This document shows, in pieces, positions 8,969 through 18,062 of a DNA stretch of 59,571 nt (the first letter of the stretch is position 1; the number at the start of each line of letters is the position of its first letter). The position numbers were made by a program, and so were the translations under genes. The notes below the pieces were generated by a model. It had not been told where the DNA came from and ran no database searches. It saw only the letters and a program-made list of their open reading frames with translations. Source of the DNA: CAYVTD01 sp964454445. Its GTDB lineage: Bacteria > Bacteroidota > Ignavibacteria > Kapaibacteriales > UBA2268. Where the stretch lies: contig CAYVTD010000015.1 of the NCBI GenBank assembly GCA_964454445.1, positions 1 through 59,571 on the forward strand. The letters run 5' to 3'.

Positions 8969-9283
8969 AATAAATTTATCTTTTTCAAATTTGTAATTAT
9001 AAAAAATATAAATATACGATAATTATTCTTTAGCTTAATAGAAAATATTAGCTGATGTAATTCTATCTTTTAATATTTTGATAGTATGTTTCCGTTATTT
9101 TTTATTAATAGCTTGCTTTAAAATAAATAAAAATATAATTAACTTCAATAATGACAATACAAGTATTTATATTACAATTAAATTAAAATATATTATATTG
9201 ATAATCGTATATAAATGAACGGTAATATAATACTGTATTTTGAAATCATTTAATAAATTTTTAACTTTTTAGAAAGGGTCACA
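8969..9283. other. Intergenic between divergent prfA and peroxiredoxin genes
   Basis: 315 very AT-rich bases. It must contain both promoters. I see no ORF, RNA gene or clear operator, and no PerR or OxyR-type palindrome. Confidence 0.6.
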
Positions 9284-9994
9284 ATGAACGAACAAGAAAT
9301 AATCTCAATGCCGAGGATAGGCGAGCCCGCTCCAGAATTTAAAGCGGTAACAACACAAGGCCCAATCAGTTTTCCTTCTGATTACAAAGGTAATTGGGTA
9401 ATTCTCTTTAGTCACCCAGCCGATTTCACACCTGTTTGCACATCAGAATTTATGACTTTTGCTGCTATGGAGGAGAAATTTGCCGGAGCCGGTTGCAAGC
9501 TCGTCGGACTTTCAGTTGATGGACTTTACAGTCACATAGCTTGGCTAAGAACCATCAAGGATAAGATTGAATATCGCGGAATGAAAAACATTGAAGTAAA
9601 ATTTCCACTGATTGAAGACATTACAATGGAAGTGGCAAAAAAATATGGAATGATCCAACCAGGCGAAAGCAACACAAAAGCCGTTAGAGCCGTGTTTTTC
9701 ATCGATCCAAAAGGAATCATTCGTGCCATTATCTATTATCCACTTAGTTTGGGACGAAATTTTGATGAACTTTACAGGGCATTAATCGCTATGAAGGTAG
9801 CAGATGAATTTGATATAGCCACCCCGGCTGATTGGACACCGGGTGACGATGTCATCGTTTCACCGGCTGGTAACTGCAATACTGCCCAAAATCGTATGGA
9901 AGGAAAAGAAGAAGGTGTCGATTGCAAGGATTGGTTCTTCTGCACTAAGAAAATCGACAAAGAGCTTGTCCTGAGTAAAGTTTTAAAAAAGTAG
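9284..9994 (+). CDS. Archaeal-type peroxiredoxin (Prx6 subfamily, 2-Cys-like)
   Basis: Thiol peroxidase that removes hydrogen peroxide and alkyl hydroperoxides. The peroxidatic cysteine is Cys52 in HPADFTPVCTSEF; 236 residues is the length of the long Prx6/archaeal class. The C-terminal arm carries Cys198, Cys214 and Cys220, the last two in VDCKDWFFCTKK, which matches the CxDWWFC arrangement of archaeal enzymes such as that of Aeropyrum pernix, where the cysteine just before the aromatic pair resolves the sulphenic acid. AAAGGG lies 8 to 13 bases before the ATG as a possible ribosome site. It is a single-gene unit closed by the terminator at 10007-10063. Confidence 0.95.
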   Translation: MNEQEIISMPRIGEPAPEFKAVTTQGPISFPSDYKGNWVILFSHPADFTPVCTSEFMTFAAMEEKFAGAGCKLVGLSVDGLYSHIAWLRTIKDKIEYRGMKNIEVKFPLIEDITMEVAKKYGMIQPGESNTKAVRAVFFIDPKGIIRAIIYYPLSLGRNFDELYRALIAMKVADEFDIATPADWTPGDDVIVSPAGNCNTAQNRMEGKEEGVDCKDWFFCTKKIDKELVLSKVLKK

Positions 9995-10006
9995 TGTTCA
10001 ATTATT

Positions 10007-10063
10007 AAAAAAACGAGGGGCTGTCTGAAGAAATAATTTCTATGAGATAGCCCCAATTTTTTT
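10007..10063. terminator. Bidirectional rho-independent terminator
   Basis: Arms GGGGCTGTCT (10017-10026) and AGATAGCCCC (10045-10054), ten pairs with one G-T, around an 18-base loop. T7 follows on the plus strand and A7 precedes it, so the same hairpin also ends leftward transcription of nfu. It serves both converging genes. Confidence 0.92.
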
Positions 10064-10075
10064 ATTGAAATAGGT

Positions 10076-10375
10076 CTAGCGAACTAATTGAACTTCCCTG
10101 ACTTCGCCAATTCTCTGCTTCAAAATGTTCTCAACTCCACCTTTTAATGTCATCGTTGCTCCCGGGCAACCTGCACATGCCCCTGCAAGTTGGACGAATA
10201 CAATGTCGTCTTTGACGTCTTTTAGAACTATCCTGCCGCCATCAGCTTCGATAAAGGGGCGAATGTCTTCATTTATTACTTTTTCAACATTCTTGTACAG
10301 CTCACTTCTTTCTTGTTGCATTCCTGCTTCTCCTTCGTTTTGTTTTTTTCCTAATATACTTGATAGTATTGACAT
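10076..10375 (-). CDS. NifU-like (Nfu) iron-sulfur carrier
   Basis: 99-residue Nfu-type scaffold that carries a [4Fe-4S] cluster between two subunits through the CxxC pair in GACAGCPGATMTLKGGVENIL. IRPFIEADGGRIVLKDV is the usual opening of the domain. The protein has a short N-terminal tail (first about 25 residues); Met19 is an alternative start. Its ATG shares one base with the stop of the giant surface-protein gene upstream (TAATG), so it is translationally coupled to it, an odd pairing. The shared terminator lies 13 bases after its stop. Confidence 0.93.
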   Translation of the reverse strand: MSILSSILGKKQNEGEAGMQQERSELYKNVEKVINEDIRPFIEADGGRIVLKDVKDDIVFVQLAGACAGCPGATMTLKGGVENILKQRIGEVREVQLVR

Positions 10376-13300
10376 TATTTATCCACAATAAATTGAACAT
10401 ACTTAGTGCTAATTCCGTTCCTAAGAACTGCGAAATACAATCCGCTTGAAAGATTGGAAATACCATAATTTATTTGATATTTGCCAGGCGCAAGCGTATT
10501 ATTAAGTAAGACGCAATTCTCCGCTCCTAAATTGTTAAATATTGCTAATGTCGCCATATCTTTCGCAACAATGGTTATGTCAAAAATAATTTCATTTTTA
10601 TGGGAAGGGTATAATACTTTTAGTTCTAAAGGTTTGTTTATTTGTATCAGTCGATTTTCCAAATTGCAATTACCTTCGAGCGTAACTTCTCCGTTATTCG
10701 GAATTATGTTTATGTCATAAACACTCGAAAAATGTGCTCCTGTTATCGATACATTTGTATTTAATGATGGACCCAATAAAGCAAGAAAACGGATAGAAAA
10801 CAATTCGCCATTCGTTAACATTTCTGGATAGTCGATATTCATACTAATATTTAGTTTCCCGGGCGGACTTTCTGCAAAAAGTGCATCTTGCAACGTTGCA
10901 CCTGCAAGAGATCCGTCTTTTTCAACATTAATTGGAAAGAGCAAATCGGGATTGTAACCAATTATTAAATTGATTTTATTAATAAATGCTTTTGACATAT
11001 CCCAATCACGAGATTCAGCAATTATTGGCAGATTAAACTCTTCTCCGACAGTTGCAATCGCATCAGGTATCTTTAAAGTCAAATCAACTTGTTTGGAATT
11101 ATCGGTTGCTGAACCAAGAAAGACAATATCAACCGTTGTATCACAAGGCTCACTAATTATAAATGAAACTACAATAGTATCATTAGAAATTTCATTCTGA
11201 TTATATTGAAATAAAAGTTCATAACTGTCTTTTTTTAAGATGGTAATCGGCATTTGCGGTTTGTCGCCCAAAAACGAAAATGGAGAGCTAATAAGAGATA
11301 AATCATTAATAATAATATCTGTTTCCCCAGTATTTTCAATCCTTAATTTTGAATTACTTGCGTAAGGCACGATACCCGAACCGAAATCTAACGTGTCATT
11401 TGATAAATAAAACTTTGGGGCAAACCAACTGCCTTGCAAAGGCAATTCCATTTCGATATCACAAGGAGAAAACATAAAAAACAATGTATCAATATATTCG
11501 CCATCTCCCATATATAACATTTCAATAGATAGAGTGTTTTCACCGAATTTTAATTCTTGCCCTGCCGTAATATCAGTCGAAAAACTCGGATTTGAGTTTT
11601 TAAAGTGAAATGATTTAATATAAACATTCTGCGAAGTATCTCCATTAATATTAAGATTTAAAACCTTGGAAACGCTTTTTACACTACCACAATAAATATT
11701 CTGACCGAAATCAAGCATCGTTTTATCAAAACTATATTCAATTCCCGTTTTTCTTCCTTTAATATAAATAGTATCCTTGAGCGAACAAGGCTCTAAAGCA
11801 AAAATAATTGGAAAATCAAAGTTGCCTCTATTTACAGGTATAAATGATATAGGAATCTTGATACTGTCTCGTCTTGGAATTGTTACAGGGAGGTTCTTGA
11901 TTTCTATGTTTTCATTTCCTTTTGACAAATCAAGCATCAAATCGACAAATCCATTGTTATAAAAGGTAATAACAGTATCTTGTTTGCTTTCGCATTCAAG
12001 TAATTGGCCAAAATCAATTTCATTCTTTGGCAATAAGTCATAATCAGGACTATGGAAACTACCTTTGATTGAAATGCTTATAGTATCAATGATGCCTAAA
12101 ACTGAGTATGGGATTAACAACTCATCAACGTAATTTTCTGTTTCAGTCAAGGGGGCAATGTTTAATTCCATAGAAATATGACTATTAGGCGCTAAAACAA
12201 GCGGAAAGGATGTATTAATGATTCTCACTGCAACGTCTGCTTTAAAAATCGGCTTCATTATTAAGATTGTATCGGAACCATCATTAAAAACTGATATTGA
12301 GCTGTCTTTTCCAATCGTATCGCAATTAAGCAACTCACCAAAATCAAGAATTGATAAATTGCTATTCAATCTTGATGCTTCTTTTGACCCAATCATATAC
12401 AATGTTTTACTTAAATAACCGCCACTTATAAAAACTATACTGTCAATATAGTTTCCTGATTTATTCGGAAAAAACCCTGCCTTTACAGTTATCGCATCAA
12501 GAGGTGGAACACTAAGTGGTAATTGTGGCATAGTTAATCTAAACACTTCTCCCTGCTCTATATCGTCATTTCCAAAAGATAGCCATTCGTTTGATTTATT
12601 TATAAGTTGAGAAGGTTTTTCGCCGCTTGTTTCGTTTGAATGTAAAGCAAAATAAAGAGTATCAGGCTCAATATCAAAAACCGCATCTGATTGAATTACC
12701 TCTACCTTAAAGGATGTATCAACACAAAAGTTCTCGTTTTTTGTAATATTATAGTAAATTCCAGAGGAGACAACTTTTAAAGATGCTCCGCTGTATATCT
12801 CATTACCATCTTTAAACCAATGAACTTGATATTTATCATTTCCTGAGAGCGTGATGCTTTCTTTTTCTGTTTTATAAATTGTTGTGTCGGAATTAATTGA
12901 AATATTGGGCGATTCCGCTTTCTGAAGCATAATAGTGGCTTGAGGCATTTCTATCAATCTCAAGTGGAAAGTGTCAGAAATGGCGTTGCAGCCGTTTTGA
13001 AAAGATATTTTTAAAGTATAATTTCCAGCTTTATAAGCATCGATATCTGCCTGCTTTGAAATGGCTTCAGAAGCCCCATTCCAAAACCATTCAAAACTCG
13101 ATATGTTATTTATTATACTCGAGCTAAGCTTAATCGAACTCCCTTCACAAATTTGTGATACATTGTTTTCAGTAAGTATAGTTGGCTTGGGTGGCGCTAG
13201 TTTTACTGTTTCTGCTTCGGCAAAGTTAGTTTCATTGTATGCCCTTCCTCTGGCGTTGATTGGTCGTGAGTCCTTGCCTTGCTTGTCTTTACCATATCTG

Positions 13301-14331
13301 AAAGCATAGACACGATAGACAATTTCAGTGCCGCATCTTGCTTCAGAATAATCAATAAAAGAATTCAAATTTGAAGATGGAATAATTTCCACCACCTCAA
13401 CAGCATTACCAATTTTGCTTCCCACAGAATATACCATCCCATCAATCGGATGAGAAGCCAATGGAATATCTGATTTTAAAAATTTTACAATCAAATAACC
13501 TTGTGTTTCATCATTTGGGTTTGTGTCTTCTGACTTGTTCCAATTTAATTTGATGCCTTTGTGGTCGCTAACGATACTTAAACTTGGAGCAAGCCACTGC
13601 GGTTGTCGAAGCTTCCGCCAAAACAACTGATTTTCGTCTTTGCTATTATCGCTATTATTAGGCAAACCTGGGCTGACATAAGTAGTACTTTCAGATGTAT
13701 GAGTGTTGTCAATTCCTGCATTATAATCGCTAATAGAAAGTCCAGGCACAACACTTATCGATGCTTTATCTCGCACAGTGCAATTTCGACATATTTTAGG
13801 CGGTGGAAGGGAAGCATAATCGCCTTGCTTCGCGAGATTGGAAATATGGCTCAAACAATGTATATGATTTTCATTCGGGTCGATTAATTGGATTATATCA
13901 TTATTTTGAGCGATACTTAATGCTGAATAAGTCCAATCATCGATAGTACAAGCCCAGCAAACTTTCTCGAAAAAGGTGCTGTTTTCGGCATTAATTTCGA
14001 TATAACCATCTTTTTTATCGGCATCGACAGCGGACGAACCACGATGTTTAATTAATATAATCGTTCCACTTCGTAAACTTTTCCATAAGGGGTCATCTTT
14101 GAATCTAATGCCTCCTTGCCACTTGTCCGGTGCGCCTGACGAGCCGGCATTATCCCTGAGCATACAACCAACAAGCGAAGCATTGTCTTCGATTACTAAT
14201 AGCTCAGTCCATTCATTCGCAGTACTGCCTGTTTCATTATAATACTCGCTGACAACTGCTTTTTGCGAGAGTAATTGAGTTGAATAGCAAGTCAATAATA
14301 TCAAATATATTATTGAACGCTGTATCGTCAT
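10375..14331 (-). CDS. Giant secreted protein: lamin-tail, Ig-like, ASH repeats, T9SS tail
   Basis: 1318 residues with an N-terminal signal peptide (about 1-22). Next comes a lamin-tail-like domain (VVSEYYNETGSTANEWTEL at about 26-44, then WQGGIRFKDD), an Fn3-like region near 230-380, an Ig-like segment (ICEGSSIKLSSSI, SFEWFWNG), and at least four ASH/choice-of-anchor-D repeats each opening with LDFG or IDFG (NLSILDFGELL, EIDFGQLLEC, LDFGQNIYCG, LDFGSGIVPY). A cohesin-like stretch follows (about 1090-1220). The last 80 residues have the pattern of a T9SS type A sorting domain, ending in LSSGLYFAVLRNG and a short basic tail. The product should be exported and attached to, or released from, the cell surface. 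Function unknown; adhesion or matrix role plausible. It follows the beta-helix gene by 19 bases and overlaps nfu by one. Confidence 0.85.
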   Translation of the reverse strand: MTIQRSIIYLILLTCYSTQLLSQKAVVSEYYNETGSTANEWTELLVIEDNASLVGCMLRDNAGSSGAPDKWQGGIRFKDDPLWKSLRSGTIILIKHRGSSAVDADKKDGYIEINAENSTFFEKVCWACTIDDWTYSALSIAQNNDIIQLIDPNENHIHCLSHISNLAKQGDYASLPPPKICRNCTVRDKASISVVPGLSISDYNAGIDNTHTSESTTYVSPGLPNNSDNSKDENQLFWRKLRQPQWLAPSLSIVSDHKGIKLNWNKSEDTNPNDETQGYLIVKFLKSDIPLASHPIDGMVYSVGSKIGNAVEVVEIIPSSNLNSFIDYSEARCGTEIVYRVYAFRYGKDKQGKDSRPINARGRAYNETNFAEAETVKLAPPKPTILTENNVSQICEGSSIKLSSSIINNISSFEWFWNGASEAISKQADIDAYKAGNYTLKISFQNGCNAISDTFHLRLIEMPQATIMLQKAESPNISINSDTTIYKTEKESITLSGNDKYQVHWFKDGNEIYSGASLKVVSSGIYYNITKNENFCVDTSFKVEVIQSDAVFDIEPDTLYFALHSNETSGEKPSQLINKSNEWLSFGNDDIEQGEVFRLTMPQLPLSVPPLDAITVKAGFFPNKSGNYIDSIVFISGGYLSKTLYMIGSKEASRLNSNLSILDFGELLNCDTIGKDSSISVFNDGSDTILIMKPIFKADVAVRIINTSFPLVLAPNSHISMELNIAPLTETENYVDELLIPYSVLGIIDTISISIKGSFHSPDYDLLPKNEIDFGQLLECESKQDTVITFYNNGFVDLMLDLSKGNENIEIKNLPVTIPRRDSIKIPISFIPVNRGNFDFPIIFALEPCSLKDTIYIKGRKTGIEYSFDKTMLDFGQNIYCGSVKSVSKVLNLNINGDTSQNVYIKSFHFKNSNPSFSTDITAGQELKFGENTLSIEMLYMGDGEYIDTLFFMFSPCDIEMELPLQGSWFAPKFYLSNDTLDFGSGIVPYASNSKLRIENTGETDIIINDLSLISSPFSFLGDKPQMPITILKKDSYELLFQYNQNEISNDTIVVSFIISEPCDTTVDIVFLGSATDNSKQVDLTLKIPDAIATVGEEFNLPIIAESRDWDMSKAFINKINLIIGYNPDLLFPINVEKDGSLAGATLQDALFAESPPGKLNISMNIDYPEMLTNGELFSIRFLALLGPSLNTNVSITGAHFSSVYDINIIPNNGEVTLEGNCNLENRLIQINKPLELKVLYPSHKNEIIFDITIVAKDMATLAIFNNLGAENCVLLNNTLAPGKYQINYGISNLSSGLYFAVLRNGISTKYVQFIVDK

Positions 14332-14350
14332 AAAAACTTCTAACGATTAA

Positions 14351-15787
14351 TTATACCGTTTTTAATTTTCTATGAAATAAAAACGAAATTATTAAAATTA
14401 TTGCAACTAAAATAATAAAACCCCACATTGGGAGTAATGGAATTGCAATGTTGCTCGAATTATACTCATAAGGGCCCATATCAAAAGGTGCATATCTATA
14501 AAAATGACGTTGATCCTGAGTTACTGCATTTCCGTCAATATCTGTACCGCTCCCGGCATCAATAGCATCAGAACCTGTTAGTAATGCCATTGTTTCGGTT
14601 GGTCCTCCGTTGTAGGCAAGTACATCTAGATTTGCATTGTAAGAAGATCCTAATAAATTACCAGTATTTGTGTTGGGCGAAGCAACATCGAGGGTAAAAC
14701 CGTTCAGGTCGCTTATCAGGTTGTATCCTCGAGATTGTATAAAATTATAACAATCTGGACCATTACTACCACTAAAGCTATTACCAGTAATGATGGTATT
14801 TTTAATAATGGGTCCATTACCGGCGCTAGCTGATTTAGAATATATTCCTCCTCCAAAAATATTTGTACCGGAACCAACAGTGTAAGTGAGATTATTTGCA
14901 ATCAGGCAATTTGATATTTTTATTATATCGCCGGGTGCTCCACAGCTAATACCAGCACCGAAGCAGTCGCACATTGTGTTCTCCGCATCTGAAACATAAT
15001 TATCTGTAATGGTGCAATTAAACAAAACTAAATTATTCCCGGAGTAACACTCTATGCCTCCACCAATGGGTGATCCCCAGTTATTATAACTATTAGTTCT
15101 TCCAGGATCTGCCCCATTGTTTGCAATAGTAGAATAAAGAATCTGATGATTAGTGCCCCCAGCTATACAAATGCCACCACCCCGGGAATTTCCTCCAGTT
15201 GCCACGGGGTCGTCAGTTTGACCGCCACTTGTATTATTGTCCTTAATACTACAATTAATAATAACAATTGGTCCAGAGGTATATATGCCTCCACCTTCTG
15301 CATCAACACCATCGCCGTTGCTAACATCTAAGCCAACTACTGAATTGTCGATTACTGCGACATTTTCTAGTCTAAGAGTCCCTGCATTGTATATACCACC
15401 GCCCATAGCATGTGTAGCATCCTGAATCAATCCCTTAGTTACAGTTAAATTGTTGATGGATACTATTCCTGATGTAATTGTGAAAATTCTTCTTAAAGTA
15501 AGAGGGTTGTATCCTCCATTGGCATCAATAATAAAATCATTCATACCGCTGCCATTTATCGTTAAATCTTGTGTAATATTGGGTAATGCAAAACTAAGAG
15601 TTACTGTGCCAGTCGCAGTTATATTAATCACATCAGCACCGGAATTAGCTTCTGCACTTATCATTGCTTGCCTCAACGAACCAGCACCGGCATCGTTGGT
15701 ATTAGTAACAGTATATACTGCCGAGAATGCAGGCAAACAATTTGCCATAGCAAATAGCAAAATATAGAATAGTTTGATTATTTTCAT
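14351..15787 (-). CDS. Choice-of-anchor-Q-type beta-helix surface protein, IPTL-like tail
   Basis: 478 residues. A signal peptide (MKIIKLFYILLFAMANCLPA) leads into TNTNDAGAGSLRQAM, the standard opening of choice-of-anchor Q proteins. The body has repeated GGGIYNAG/GGGIYTSG/GGGICIAG/GGGIECYSG/GGGIYSKS turns typical of a right-handed parallel beta-helix, and NGGPTETMALLTGSDAIDAGS, the family's closing motif. The C terminus (about 449-478) is IPLLPMWGF, a hydrophobic stretch and a basic end (HRKLKTV), matching the plan of IPTL-CTERM exosortase-type sorting signals. The product is likely membrane-held or processed at the surface. It heads a leftward unit with the T9SS protein and nfu. Ligand and role unknown. 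Confidence 0.85.
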   Translation of the reverse strand: MKIIKLFYILLFAMANCLPAFSAVYTVTNTNDAGAGSLRQAMISAEANSGADVINITATGTVTLSFALPNITQDLTINGSGMNDFIIDANGGYNPLTLRRIFTITSGIVSINNLTVTKGLIQDATHAMGGGIYNAGTLRLENVAVIDNSVVGLDVSNGDGVDAEGGGIYTSGPIVIINCSIKDNNTSGGQTDDPVATGGNSRGGGICIAGGTNHQILYSTIANNGADPGRTNSYNNWGSPIGGGIECYSGNNLVLFNCTITDNYVSDAENTMCDCFGAGISCGAPGDIIKISNCLIANNLTYTVGSGTNIFGGGIYSKSASAGNGPIIKNTIITGNSFSGSNGPDCYNFIQSRGYNLISDLNGFTLDVASPNTNTGNLLGSSYNANLDVLAYNGGPTETMALLTGSDAIDAGSGTDIDGNAVTQDQRHFYRYAPFDMGPYEYNSSNIAIPLLPMWGFIILVAIILIISFLFHRKLKTV

Positions 15788-15983
15788 AAAAAAACCTTTT
15801 TTTTTATTTTTAAAATGTTAAATTTTCCAAGGATAAAAATATAAAAAAAAAGAAATAATTCTTAATTTATTTTAAATAATTAAAATTAATTCAGTAATTT
15901 ATGAGGAAATAGGCTGATTTTTATAAATAAAAGACAAGATAATTGAATTGATAAGTGTTTTTTCCCCGGGATATAGGGATAAA

Positions 15984-16319
15984 TTAATACTCTTTGCCTT
16001 TTTGCTCTCTTTCTTTTCTTTTTTGTTCGATGATTTCGAGCTTTTTGGCAACTGCTTTTCCCAAATCAATTTGCCTTGAGTTAGAATAATTCATCAATGC
16101 GATTAAAACATCAGCGGCTTCGTCTTCGAAACATTCTTTTTCGATATGCCTGCCTTTCCAATGCTTCTTTTCGAAATTGGCAAGCTCGCCAGCTTCTCCA
16201 TTTAGCTCCAAACAAAAAAACTCGGGGCTTCGCTTGGGAAAATACTTTTTCTGATATTTATCAAATTCCTTTTGAACCTTTCTTAATCCGTCATTACTTG
16301 CTTTTAATAGCTCTTCCAT
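15984..16319 (-). CDS. MazG-like nucleotide pyrophosphohydrolase
   Basis: 111-residue all-alpha NTP pyrophosphohydrolase of the MazG/dUTPase superfamily, which splits (d)NTPs to monophosphates and pyrophosphate. The metal-binding pair is visible: ELNGEAGEL (ExxE) followed by EDEAADVLIAL (ExxD). The last 20 residues are charged and probably disordered. It is a short single-domain form, so its nucleotide preference cannot be told. It lies 70 bases downstream of the ABC ATPase gene on the same strand and could be read with it. Confidence 0.85.
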   Translation of the reverse strand: MEELLKASNDGLRKVQKEFDKYQKKYFPKRSPEFFCLELNGEAGELANFEKKHWKGRHIEKECFEDEAADVLIALMNYSNSRQIDLGKAVAKKLEIIEQKRKEREQKGKEY

Positions 16320-16389
16320 ATTTCTCCGCAGATTTCAATTCATCGATTTTTGTAAAGTTAATAATATTTTAGTATCATAGATTAACAAA

Positions 16390-17139
16390 TTAATTTCTTG
16401 ATTCAATAAATGAAGTTTGTCCACCATAAGTTTCCCTGAGCTTTTCTTCAGTAAAGATCTCATTGACAGGGCCATAAGCGTTAAGCCGCACATTCAAAAG
16501 TGCCACCCAATCGAAATACTCCTTGACAGTTTGCAAATCGTGATGGACAACGACAAGTGTCTTACCGCTGTTTTTTAGTTCATTTAAAATAAACATAATA
16601 GTTTTTTCAGTTTTTGCATCGACACCTTGCAATGGTTCGTCCATAAAATAGATATCCGCATTTTGCACTAAAGCTCTGGCTAAGAAACTCCTTTGTTGCT
16701 GCCCACCGGAAAGCTCGTTTATCTGTCTGCCCGAAAATTCTTCGAGTCCAACACGAGCAATAGCGTCGAGAGCGGCGGCTTTTTCTTTTTTTCCGGGACG
16801 TTTTACCCAACCAAGCGAGCCATAAGAGCCCATCAGAACAAGATCGAAAACAGTTGTCGGGAAATCCCAATCAACGCTCGAACGCTGAGGCACATAACCG
16901 ATCAATTTTCTTTGTTCGATATATGGTTTCCCAAAAATTTTTACTTGCCCGGCAGCTGGTTTTATTAGTCCCAAAATGCTTTTGATTAATGTTGTCTTAC
17001 CTGCACCATTTGGTCCGATAACAGCCATCATAACTCCTTTCGGCACTTCGAGATCGATATCCCATAGCACAGGTTTCTCGCGATAAGCAACTGTTAAATC
17101 GTAAACTGCTATGGCTGTATTGGCTTTAGCTACGTGCAT
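16390..17139 (-). CDS. Metal ABC transporter ATP-binding protein (ZnuC/MntB type)
   Basis: Cytoplasmic ATPase of a zinc/manganese importer. Walker A GPNGAGKTTLIK, Q-loop in IGYVPQRSSVDWDFP (the family's VPQR), signature ELSGGQQQRSFLARAL, Walker B ADIYFMDEP and the switch His in VVVHHDLQTVKEYF are all present. The 249-residue length is usual. Its start overlaps the stop of the binding-protein gene (TAATG), so the two are coupled. No permease gene follows; MazG-like is next. Confidence 0.94.
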   Translation of the reverse strand: MHVAKANTAIAVYDLTVAYREKPVLWDIDLEVPKGVMMAVIGPNGAGKTTLIKSILGLIKPAAGQVKIFGKPYIEQRKLIGYVPQRSSVDWDFPTTVFDLVLMGSYGSLGWVKRPGKKEKAAALDAIARVGLEEFSGRQINELSGGQQQRSFLARALVQNADIYFMDEPLQGVDAKTEKTIMFILNELKNSGKTLVVVHHDLQTVKEYFDWVALLNVRLNAYGPVNEIFTEEKLRETYGGQTSFIESRN

Positions 17140-18062
17140 TATCTTAACCCTTCGCTTATTACAACGATATTATATTTAACCATCCCGATATATGAATCTT
17201 CCGGCGTTTCAGTGCCAAAAGCATCAGAATAAAGTGGTCTATGTGCGACCTTTACTTCTGCTCCACGTGCTCGAACTGCTTCTTGCAATGCTTTTAGTGA
17301 TTTTTCATTAACTATTGTTTCAACAAAAATCGATTTTATTCCATGTTTAGCAATGTAATCGGCGAGATTTTGGATTTTTTGTACACTAGCCTCATTCTGA
17401 GTGCTTATGCCAAGCAAAGACATATTTTTGAAGCCATAATATGCAGAAAAATATCGAAAAGCGTCGTGTGTTGTAATTAAAACCCTTTGAGAGTCAGGAA
17501 TCAATTCGATTTGCTTTTTTATGAAATCTGCCGATTCTCGAATTTGTTTTATGTAATTTTTGCTATTTTTTATATAAAACTCTTTATTTGCCGAGTCTTT
17601 TTCAGCAAGTATTCCGGCAATTTTTACAACAGCCATCGACCACAAATCGGGGTTATTCCAGATGTGCGGATCGAAACCAATTCTTTTACCGCCAGTTTCC
17701 CAAGTAAGGAGCTTAGATTTTGGTATATCAGCAGTTACAGCTATAGCCCTGTCTTGCATCTTTTCGAGGATGGCGGCAAGTTGCTCTTCGAGACGAAGCC
17801 CACTGTAAAAAATAATATCAGAAGAAGACAAGTTTTTAATGTCTCTTGTTGTTGCCGTATAAGAATGTGGATCGACTCCCGGTCCGCACAATGGCTGAAA
17901 AAGTTCTACTTTGTCCTTGGCTATATTTTTAACAGCATCGGAAATAATCGTTGTCGTGGCAATCACTTTCAGTTTGTCCTTTGATTGTTTCTTGCCATCA
18001 CCGCAACTATAAATCGAAAAAATTATAACAGAACAAATAATAAAAAGCAATACTTTCTTCAT
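17139..18062 (-). CDS. Metal ABC transporter substrate-binding lipoprotein (ZnuA/TroA-like)
   Basis: 307-residue cluster A-I binding protein that captures Zn(II) or Mn(II) in the periplasm. The signal ends in a lipobox (SIYSC), so it is membrane-anchored. The expected metal ligands are seen: His in VDPHSYTATTRDI, His in FDPHIWNNPDL, His in ITTHDAFRYFSAYYG, and an acidic ligand region near IFVETIVNEKSL (the fourth ligand is Glu or Asp). It lacks the His-rich loop of high-affinity ZnuA proteins, so manganese or iron is as likely as zinc. First gene of the pair; its promoter lies in 18063-18446, divergent from fliP. Confidence 0.93.
   Translation of the reverse strand: MKKVLLFIICSVIIFSIYSCGDGKKQSKDKLKVIATTTIISDAVKNIAKDKVELFQPLCGPGVDPHSYTATTRDIKNLSSSDIIFYSGLRLEEQLAAILEKMQDRAIAVTADIPKSKLLTWETGGKRIGFDPHIWNNPDLWSMAVVKIAGILAEKDSANKEFYIKNSKNYIKQIRESADFIKKQIELIPDSQRVLITTHDAFRYFSAYYGFKNMSLLGISTQNEASVQKIQNLADYIAKHGIKSIFVETIVNEKSLKALQEAVRARGAEVKVAHRPLYSDAFGTETPEDSYIGMVKYNIVVISEGLR

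Noticed and set aside
17487..17984. 165-codon plus-strand frame
   Set aside because: Antisense to the metal-binding lipoprotein gene and without protein-like features.
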